Shown: positions 57,590 to 64,000 of the stretch, piece after piece | Numbering within the stretch: the first letter of the stretch is position 1 | Layout: the number at the start of each line of letters is the position of its first letter | Assembly (NCBI GenBank): GCA_030052745.1 | Contig: JANBVO010000027.1 | Coordinates: 1 to 64,000 of the forward strand | Direction: 5' to 3' | DNA length: 64,000 nt | Source of the DNA: Pleurostoma richardsiae | Taxonomy: Eukaryota; Ascomycota; Sordariomycetes; Calosphaeriales; Pleurostomataceae | The notes under the pieces: generated by a model | Databases searched by the model: none | Seen by the model: the letters and a program-made list of their open reading frames with translations, nothing else | Told to the model about the DNA's origin: nothing | Translations under genes and position numbers: made by a program

Positions 57590-59398
57590 ATGCCGAAACA
57601 GAACCGCAGCCGCCGAGCCGAAGAACATTTGTCGGAAAGTGAGGATGACTTTTCCGACTCTGACGTCGAGAACGTCAACGAGGCCAACCGACCAGTTCAC
57701 GAAGTAGACGAGAAGGACTCAGATGAAGAGGAGCTCGAGCGGCTCGTGCTTGGCAACAAGGCAGCTTTCAGGGCGAACCTGTTCAAGCATGACGACCTCT
57801 TGGAGGACGGCAAGTTCTTGGAGGAACTTGAGCTGGAAGACGCGCACCTAGTGAATGAGGCCGGAATCGAGGAAGTGGACGATTCTTCGCTCTTCTTTCT
57901 AGACACGGCACCGCAGGCGACCGGCGAGACGCAGATTGTCAAGTCGAAGACTGCCCTCGCAGAACGCACAGACGACGGGAATGCGCCGGCCTGGATTGAC
58001 AGCGACGATGAAAGGCTGTCCATATCTCTGGCATCGGTCTCACGGCTACGGAAATTGAGAGAGACTGCGGCGGACGACGTGGTTAGCGGAACCGAGTACG
58101 CCAGGAGACTGCGCCAGCAGTACCTCAGATTAAATCCTCTGCCAGACTGGGCACGGGAACCGGAGCGACAAAAGGCAAAGCGCCGGCGGAGATCATCAGC
58201 GGCGTCGGCGGCGTCATCTGCGTCGGAGTCGGAAGGAGCCAGCGATGACGAAGGCGATTTCTCGGCTTTCCCCCTCGAGAAGTTCTTGCGCGACGCCAAC
58301 TCCTTCAACGGCTCTGGGGCCAGAAAGAGGAGAAAGCTGCGACCCGAGGTCATCGACATCCAGAGGACGAGGGACATCCCGGACAAGCACAAGGGCTCCG
58401 TCGATTCCTTGTCGTTCCACCCTCAGTACCCCGTCCTGCTCTCCTCGAGCCCGGCCTCCGTTCTCTTCCTCCACCATATCGCGCCGACCGCGCACCCGAC
58501 GCCGAACCCGCAGTTGACGTCCGTGCAAGTGAAGGGCATCGACGTCCGGACGTCGGAGTTCCTCCGCCCGAGCGGGGAAGACATCATCTTCGCCGGCCGC
58601 CGGCGCTACTTCCACAGCTGGAACCTGTCCTCCGGCGTCGTCACCAAGGTGACCCAGATCTACGGGCACAAGCTGGAGCACAAGACGATGGAGCACTTCC
58701 GCCTCAGCCCCGACGGGCGGCATATGGCCATCCGGTCCAGCTCCCGCAAGGGCGGCGGCATGCTGAACGTCATCAACGCCGTCACGATGCAGTGGGTGGC
58801 GCAGGCCCGGCTGGACAGCCGCGGCGGCATCGCGGACTTCGCCTGGTGGCGCGACGGGGAGGGCCTGACGATCCTGGGCCGGGACGGGCACGTCGCGGAG
58901 TGGAGCATGGAGACGCGCCGGACGCTCGGCGTCTGGCGGGACGAGGGCTCCGTGGGCGGCACGGTCATGACCCTCGGCGGGAGCGGCGGGCCGGACGCCC
59001 TGGGCGGGGACAGGTGGATCGCGCTGGGGTCGACGAGCGGCGTGCTCAACATCTACGACAGGAACGAGCTGCTGGTGGCGGTGGCGGCGGGCGGCCAGGG
59101 GGGGCCGGCGGTGGAAGTCAAGGCGCTGCCGGAGCCGGCGCGGCGCTTCGAGCAGCTGGTGACGCTGGTCACAGCGGTGGCCATAAGCCCGGACGGGCAG
59201 CTGCTGGCGTTCGGCAGCCGGCACAAGGCGGACGCGTTCCGGCTGGCGCACCTGCCGAGCTGCACGGTGTACAGGAACTGGCCGACGCAGCAGACGCCGC
59301 TGGGACGGGTCACGGCGGTGGCATTCGACGCCGGGAGCGAGGTGCTGGCTGTGGGCAACGACGTGGGCAAGATCAGGCTGTGGGAGATACGGAGCTAG
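57590..59398 (+). CDS. UTP18: U3 snoRNP-associated WD40 protein Utp18
   Basis: One exon, 602 residues. The N-terminal 210 residues are acidic and charged (SESEDDFSDSDVEN), with a VSGTEYARRLRQQYLRLNPLPDWA segment that is characteristic of Utp18 before its propeller. A basic KRRRR-type patch and an acidic serine run follow. From about residue 260 WD40 repeats occur, including HKGSVDSLSFHPQYPVLLSSS and the last blade ending GKIRLWEIRS. Utp18 belongs to the UtpB module of the small-subunit processome and is needed for 18S rRNA maturation in the nucleolus. The start at 57590 is preferred over an in-frame ATG at 57554 because MPKQNRSRR fits the basic N-terminus. It starts only 250 bp after the pseudouridine gene stops. 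Confidence 0.94.
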   Translation: MPKQNRSRRAEEHLSESEDDFSDSDVENVNEANRPVHEVDEKDSDEEELERLVLGNKAAFRANLFKHDDLLEDGKFLEELELEDAHLVNEAGIEEVDDSSLFFLDTAPQATGETQIVKSKTALAERTDDGNAPAWIDSDDERLSISLASVSRLRKLRETAADDVVSGTEYARRLRQQYLRLNPLPDWAREPERQKAKRRRRSSAASAASSASESEGASDDEGDFSAFPLEKFLRDANSFNGSGARKRRKLRPEVIDIQRTRDIPDKHKGSVDSLSFHPQYPVLLSSSPASVLFLHHIAPTAHPTPNPQLTSVQVKGIDVRTSEFLRPSGEDIIFAGRRRYFHSWNLSSGVVTKVTQIYGHKLEHKTMEHFRLSPDGRHMAIRSSSRKGGGMLNVINAVTMQWVAQARLDSRGGIADFAWWRDGEGLTILGRDGHVAEWSMETRRTLGVWRDEGSVGGTVMTLGGSGGPDALGGDRWIALGSTSGVLNIYDRNELLVAVAAGGQGGPAVEVKALPEPARRFEQLVTLVTAVAISPDGQLLAFGSRHKADAFRLAHLPSCTVYRNWPTQQTPLGRVTAVAFDAGSEVLAVGNDVGKIRLWEIRS

Positions 59399-59524
59399 GC
59401 TTTACAGCGGAATCTAGAGAGCAAGCACTCCTCCTCATTTCTTTCCCCCGTTTCATTCCGTCCTTGAAGTCCCATCATAAAAGTGAGCCAGCCATGCATC
59501 GTTCAGACCTTGGGGGGTTGTCCA

Positions 59525-59982
59525 TCAGAAAATATGTGCCAACAACGCCCGCAAGGGGCTACCCTTCTCGATCTTGCGCTTAGGGTACGTCTTTTTCTCC
59601 TCCGCCGTGTACCTCGCGAGGGCGCCTTCGTTCTCGAAGAACTCTACGTCGTCGGGCCGCTTCTTCGCCGCCAGGAAGTCCTTGATGTTCACCCAGACTC
59701 CCTTCAGCGCCTTTGAGACTGTTTAGCGAGATCTGTCTGGTCGGAGTGAAGGGGGAGGACTTGTCGGAGCAGAGGAAGAGGACGACATACCTTGCGGCAC
59801 TGGTTCTTGCTGGGCAGGTCGCCGGGCAGGCCCAGATCGACGCGGAGTCTCCGCCAGTCCTCCAGCTCGCCCTTGCCGAAGTAGTCGTTCCAGTCTGAGA
59901 CGATCAGGGGCTCCTTGCCGCTGCCATTTTGGGATTTGGCCGCCTGGTTTTGCTTCTGCTTTGGCTTCTTTCTCACAACCAT
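59525..59982 (-). CDS. Small basic hypothetical protein
   Basis: Two exons: 59791-59982 and 59525-59710, with an 80-nt intron joined after a complete codon (NQCRK to ALKGVW). The product is 125 residues. The N-terminus is lysine/glutamine-rich (MVVRKKPKQKQNQAAK). The body reads SDWNDYFGKGELEDWRRLR, DLPSKNQCRKALKGVWVNIKD and FENEGALARYTAEEKKTYP; the end is LRALLAHIF. The even composition, G/C third positions and clean splice indicate a real gene, likely conserved in fungi, but I recognise no named family and see no catalytic motif. It converges on UTP18 with 126 bp between stops. Confidence 0.78.
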
Positions 59983-60989
59983 GGTGGCTGAGGCTTAGGG
60001 ATCGGGAAGTGATGACCAGCGGCTCGAGTTCTTGATGATCCACGGACAGTGTGGAGTGCTGCTTAGGGGTTCGAGAGTGCTAGCTGGCCGTGGGCCTAGG
60101 AAAGGATAAGATGAGGGCATCTTGGTTTTCACTTCTCTGAATATATTGCTGTTTACTCGGTGAGTTCCCCTGGCTGCCTTACCGTTTGTCTCCCGGGGCA
60201 TGCTGAAGGCTTCATGGAGCTGCCTCAGGGGCACCAGAAATGCCCAGGGAGAATTTGATAAGGAGCGTCGGCAAACAGAGACACAGGGGAATGCATGCGG
60301 GCCGCCATAGCGGATGAAGTATCAGAAGTCTCCCATTTTCTGCTAGGTTCTATAATCTTAATGAACCAGATCTTTGGGTGTTGTTCCTATATCAGCGTTT
60401 GTGGACCGCAGGTTACCGCACCATAGAGCATTACCGTCTGCTTGTAGCCATAAGTCTCCGGGAAGAGGTTCGAACTGCCTCCTATGGTACGTAGGCTGGT
60501 TGAAGAAACTGCTACTAGTCATTGAAGGCTCAAGACAACTCGTATGCAAGACAACTTCGACTCTTCACTAAACAATGAGTTGACTATTTACTGCGTGTTA
60601 TACAGTTCCGGGATGTGGCTCTCGCTGGCAAGCACACAATCATTTCCAGCCTCCCAGATTCTCACTTCAGACACAGTACACTCACACACACATACATGCG
60701 AGTCGAAAACGAGCCGGCAGCCTCCGATTATCGTGGAGCTTCCATGGAGAGCATATCCTTGGACTTGTGAACTCGAGCTATACCCGAGGTTATGCGGGCT
60801 CTTCACGTATGTTTGTACGGATGTGTCCAAACTAAGGCAAGTTCTCTGGAGGAGCGTCGAGATCACGCAACCCGCGGCAAAGGATGCGGGGACCGGCGAC
60901 AGAGTGGCTTCATGCGGCAGATTCAGGCCCCACAGGACACCATTTGGACACCTGCAAACCCCGCCGTCACAGGCTCGCAGCAGTCACAG

Positions 60990-61031
60990 CAGCCGTGGCA
61001 GCCGTGGCAGCCGTGGTGGCCGTGGTGGCGG
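60990..61031. repeat. Short tandem repeat of CAGCCGTGG
   Basis: Three exact 9-bp copies at 60990-61016, then TGGCCGTGG and TGGCGG variants. A small minisatellite in non-coding DNA. Confidence 0.85.
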
Positions 61032-61888
61032 TAGGGTAACTCAGAATGGACACGCAGCCATGCCGGATGCCAGATGCTAAACCCAGATCGACGGGTTTCC
61101 CGCTGCAACTGCAGCGACCGCCCGCAGTTGGCAGACCAACCCGTCGGTCTGTCTGTCTTTCTTTTCAGTGCGGATCCTGCCAGTTGGTTTCCTCTTATGC
61201 AATGCCGTCAAGCCGTCGGTGACCACGCAGACACCGCCTGGCTCCCGACACGCCTAGCTCCAGCGCCTCGCACAGGCTAAGGGCACACCATTGGCGGGCC
61301 ACAGAGACGTGGCGGCGACAAAGATCTCTGCAGTTTGAGGCGGTCTGTCTGGTTGACTGGGACACGGAACAAGATCCGCGCTCGATCGACTGCTGGGCGG
61401 GCCAAGGGCAAGACAAGATGACGGGAGCCCAGCAGGAGCAACACAAGAGCAACAGCAGCACATGGGACAAATGGGATGGAGGGATCGGGCAAAGCAGCCG
61501 CGAGCGGCGAGAGCAGCAGAGGAGGAAAGGCGGAGAGGCCTTAGTGAGGTCGGCAAAACAAGGCAAGACTGACTGGCTGTGCCGTCACAGTCATGCGATT
61601 GCTGCCCAGCCCAGAGCGCGTCGTGGCCTCATTTCTGCCCACACCAGGCCCGGCACGCCCCGACCGTGTCTCTTTTTCTGCTGACCTGTCGGCGCTGCTG
61701 TGGCTGCTGCTTGCTGGCCCTTTGCTTCTGGCTGCTGCTGATTTGTTGATTTGCATCGCGAGGTACTTGACTCGGCCAGCAAAGCTCGCGGGCCGCGCCA
61801 GGTAGAATTCCTCTCCCTGTCTCCTCCACTCTCTACTCCACACGGCGGTCCCGACCTCCGGGTTCTGTTTCTGTGTGTTGTTTACACT

Positions 61889-61894
61889 TATAAG
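61889..61894 (+). promoter_or_regulatory. TATA-like element (TATAAG)
   Basis: Lies 259 bp upstream of the start codon at 62153, followed by pyrimidine-rich DNA. A likely core promoter element for that gene. Confidence 0.4.
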
Positions 61895-62152
61895 GCGCAC
61901 ATATACCTTGACCACCCTGGCCGCCCCTTCGCTCTGGTCCTCTTCCCCACGGTACAGTGACTACTACTACTACTCTATTTTGCTTTGTCTTTTTCCTTTC
62001 GTTACTCCACTGCCCTTGACTGCCCATGTCGAGGAAGATGGCTTTCGACACTTGCGTTCCCCTTCTTTCCTCCTAAAGAGACCCAGCCGTCCGCATAAAC
62101 ACCGAGGCACCTAGTGGGACGCCAGCTCGAGCTGCCTCCCCACCCCGCCAGC

Positions 62153-64000
62153 ATGGCATGGGACGCTTGCCGTCGCAGATCGGGGCACAGCCAGACACCC
62201 TCCTCTGCAAGAGAGGGTGGAGGCAGGCGGTTTTCCCTTAAAAACCTGCTGGTCAGAAAGTCTCGTCCAAAAGCGCCGGAGAAGGACACAGCAAAGGCGC
62301 CGGAGAAGGACGAGGCATTGACGCCGGACACGGATACAGCAGAAGTGCCTGAGAAGGATACAGAACCGGCACCAGATAAGCTGCCACTGGTGATGCCGCT
62401 ACTACCGGCAACGTTGCCGCCGCCGCTGCAGTCACGCGGCTCCGACAGCAGGCGGTCTCGCATCACTGCGCCGCTGGAAGTCAGAGTCACAGTCAGGTTC
62501 CTGGACCCCGTCATACGCTCAGTCTACAGCCGAACATACGAGAGCTCGTCGGCACTCGACGTGACGGACAGGTTATGTCGCGGTCTGCTTCGGAGGATCC
62601 AGCACTGCAGCGAGGAGCTCATCACGCGCAAAGACTCGGGTGCCCTGAGCCCGGCGCCACAATGCCAGAACAAGCCACCAAAGGATGCACGCTTCGAGAT
62701 GGACTTCCAGGTGTACCGCAAGGATGTCGGGCTGTGGTCGCAGCGGACCTACACGTCCTTCCAGAAGCAGCCTCTCACGTCCGAGACAGTCAAGGAGGTG
62801 GTGCGCTCAACTCACCGCATGATCGGGCTGTTCCTACGGCGGCACGACGCCGGCTTTCGGTGGACTGACGAACCGGTTCCCGAATACTTCTCCGAGAAGC
62901 CTGCCACGTTCCGACCGTCGCTCGAAGGCCACTTGTCACTCTGCTGTGTCCCCCGCGGCCGTTTCATCGAGTCGTCGCAGTCTTGGGAGTTCATACCAGG
63001 CTACGCCGTTGAGCTCACCATGAGTAGCCATAGCCAATTCCGCAAGGAACATCCAGACTTCAGAAAAACCCTGAGGCTGAGCAGTAGCCAGAGCACACCT
63101 CTGACCCTTGCCCTCGGGGAAGAGCTGATCTGGCAGGCCTACAGGTTTGTCCAGGACTCTCTTGACTCGCGGAAACACCTTCTCGACATGGAGCATCGAC
63201 GCTGCGATCATGATCCCGAGGTAACTTTCGACTGCCAGCATTTCGACGACTACGCCGTGGAGATCGGATTGCGGATAGTCAACAACCTAGGCCCTGCGTA
63301 TGAGCATCTCTGCCGCAGCCTCCGTACCGATCTGCGGCTATTCCGTTACCCCGACTGCGCAGACTGCGATGAGTTTTTTGAAGAGTCGCAGGTCCAATTT
63401 TCTAGGTTGCGAGACGAGGTCGACGGGCAGCTCGCCAAGCTCGAGGACTTCGACTTTCGGATCCTGGACTTGAAGGGTCGCGGCTGGGAAGCCCACAATC
63501 CCGCCCGGTTCGTCCTCGACGGCCCGGTTTTCTACTCCCGCCGGATTGTGGAGGCGATCCTTGACCGCATCCAGACCGGTGTCACCGACGTCCTCCGCGG
63601 CAACGGTGTCACCATTCACATGGTGGCCTACAAGCGGGGCCACCTCATACTAGACAAAGCTCTTGTCGCCCGCGAAAGTAAAGCAATAGCCGCTCAGGAG
63701 GGCGGTGAGACCCCTGAGAGCCAGAAGGCGTTCTTCATCTCCAAGCTGCGCGAACGGATACAGCGAGACTTGGACCTCATCTCTCGCGATACTTGCTATA
63801 TCGAGGACATACCCGATGAGCCACTTGTGGAACCAAATGGTCCGGTGGGTGTAGTCAGTTCAAAACCAGAGGTCGATACAGTGTCCCGGGAGGGCTCGCC
63901 TGCTGTTCTTGAAGTATCAACCCCGACAACACCCACCACGCCCACCGGAAGAGTCTTCCCGCTTGTTCCCTCGAAGTACCGGCTGAGCAGCGACTCTATT
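62153..64000 (+). CDS. Large hypothetical protein (partial, cut by the right edge)
   Basis: An open frame from ATG 62153 to the end of the window, 616 codons without a stop. The N-terminus MAWDACRRRSGHSQTPSS leads to an imperfect short repeat (KAPEKD, KAPEKD, TPDTD, VPEKD, APDKL) at about residues 40-82. The globular part that follows contains LEVRVTVRFLDPVIRSVYSR, FEMDFQVYRKDVGLWSQRTY and WEFIPGYAVELTMSSHSQ, and later GPVFYSRRIVEAILDRIQTG. The tail so far is Ser/Pro/Thr-rich (STPTTPTTPTGR). Codon use is strongly coding. I recognise no family; the alternating hydrophobic pattern suggests a structured beta-rich domain. No intron is needed within the window. Confidence 0.8.
   Translation, partial: MAWDACRRRSGHSQTPSSAREGGGRRFSLKNLLVRKSRPKAPEKDTAKAPEKDEALTPDTDTAEVPEKDTEPAPDKLPLVMPLLPATLPPPLQSRGSDSRRSRITAPLEVRVTVRFLDPVIRSVYSRTYESSSALDVTDRLCRGLLRRIQHCSEELITRKDSGALSPAPQCQNKPPKDARFEMDFQVYRKDVGLWSQRTYTSFQKQPLTSETVKEVVRSTHRMIGLFLRRHDAGFRWTDEPVPEYFSEKPATFRPSLEGHLSLCCVPRGRFIESSQSWEFIPGYAVELTMSSHSQFRKEHPDFRKTLRLSSSQSTPLTLALGEELIWQAYRFVQDSLDSRKHLLDMEHRRCDHDPEVTFDCQHFDDYAVEIGLRIVNNLGPAYEHLCRSLRTDLRLFRYPDCADCDEFFEESQVQFSRLRDEVDGQLAKLEDFDFRILDLKGRGWEAHNPARFVLDGPVFYSRRIVEAILDRIQTGVTDVLRGNGVTIHMVAYKRGHLILDKALVARESKAIAAQEGGETPESQKAFFISKLRERIQRDLDLISRDTCYIEDIPDEPLVEPNGPVGVVSSKPEVDTVSREGSPAVLEVSTPTTPTTPTGRVFPLVPSKYRLSSDSI

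Larger units (their letters stand above)
59983..62152. other. Gene-poor interval
   Basis: About 2.2 kb between two outward-facing starts. It holds a 9-bp tandem repeat (60990-61031) and a TATAAG (61889-61894) about 260 bp before the next gene. A 178-codon frame (60544-61080) has poor composition and no homology I recognise, so it is not called. Confidence 0.5.

Noticed and set aside
60390-60480. A possible tRNA, from a GGTTCGAACTG resembling a B box
   Set aside because: No matching A box and no acceptor or anticodon stem can be paired around it.
60544-61080. A 178-codon frame ending in an RGG-like stretch
   Set aside because: The RGG-like end is the CAGCCGTGG minisatellite, and the earlier part has poor composition and repeated cysteine/histidine noise.

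Overview
The window is nuclear DNA of a filamentous ascomycete (Pezizomycotina, most likely Sordariomycetes; I cannot go lower by eye). Genes are monocistronic, lie on both strands, and carry short 50-220 nt GT-AG introns with CTRAY-type branch sites. Coding third positions are strongly G/C. The gene families are typical of moulds: palF, a Zn2Cys6 regulator, a CipB-like reductase, GPI proteins and a fused pseudouridine glycosidase-kinase. I see no rRNA, tRNA, CRISPR array or intact transposon.

Layout. 1-8.6 kb: a wax-synthase-like membrane acyltransferase cut by the left edge, molybdenum cofactor sulfurase (hxB), the replication licensing ATPase Cdc6, and an MDR-family reductase. 8.6-16.1 kb: a gene-poor gap, the arrestin palF/RIM8, and a cysteine-rich single-pass membrane protein. 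17.5-26.7 kb: GINS subunit Sld5, an SDR, a small GPI protein, methylthioribulose-1-phosphate dehydratase and calnexin. 27.3-38.8 kb: a Zn2Cys6 regulator, an Fe(II)/2-oxoglutarate (PhyH-type) dioxygenase, an MFS transporter, an N,N-dimethylformamidase-like protein and methylmalonate-semialdehyde dehydrogenase. 39.5-45.2 kb: an F-box protein and a phenol-hydroxylase-type flavin monooxygenase. 45.2-54.6 kb: gene-poor, with a small acidic protein, a second GPI-type protein and an unresolved spliced gene or relic. 54.6-64 kb: the bifunctional pseudouridine catabolism enzyme, Utp18, a small basic conserved-looking protein, and a large hypothetical protein cut by the right edge.

How the genes may work together. 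Most are housekeeping and unrelated. Two groupings deserve attention. First, the regulator, dioxygenase, transporter and formamidase-like genes lie side by side; the transporter and formamidase-like gene share one divergent promoter. This is the composition expected of a small inducible catabolic cluster acting on an N-substituted amide or formamide (inference). Second, palF has six PacC core sites (GCCAAG, both strands) within about 520 bp before its start codon, and its product carries four PSAP motifs that could recruit ESCRT-I. This suggests PacC feedback and an unusually multivalent ESCRT contact in the ambient-pH pathway. Both replication genes (CDC6, SLD5) have MluI-box-like elements upstream.
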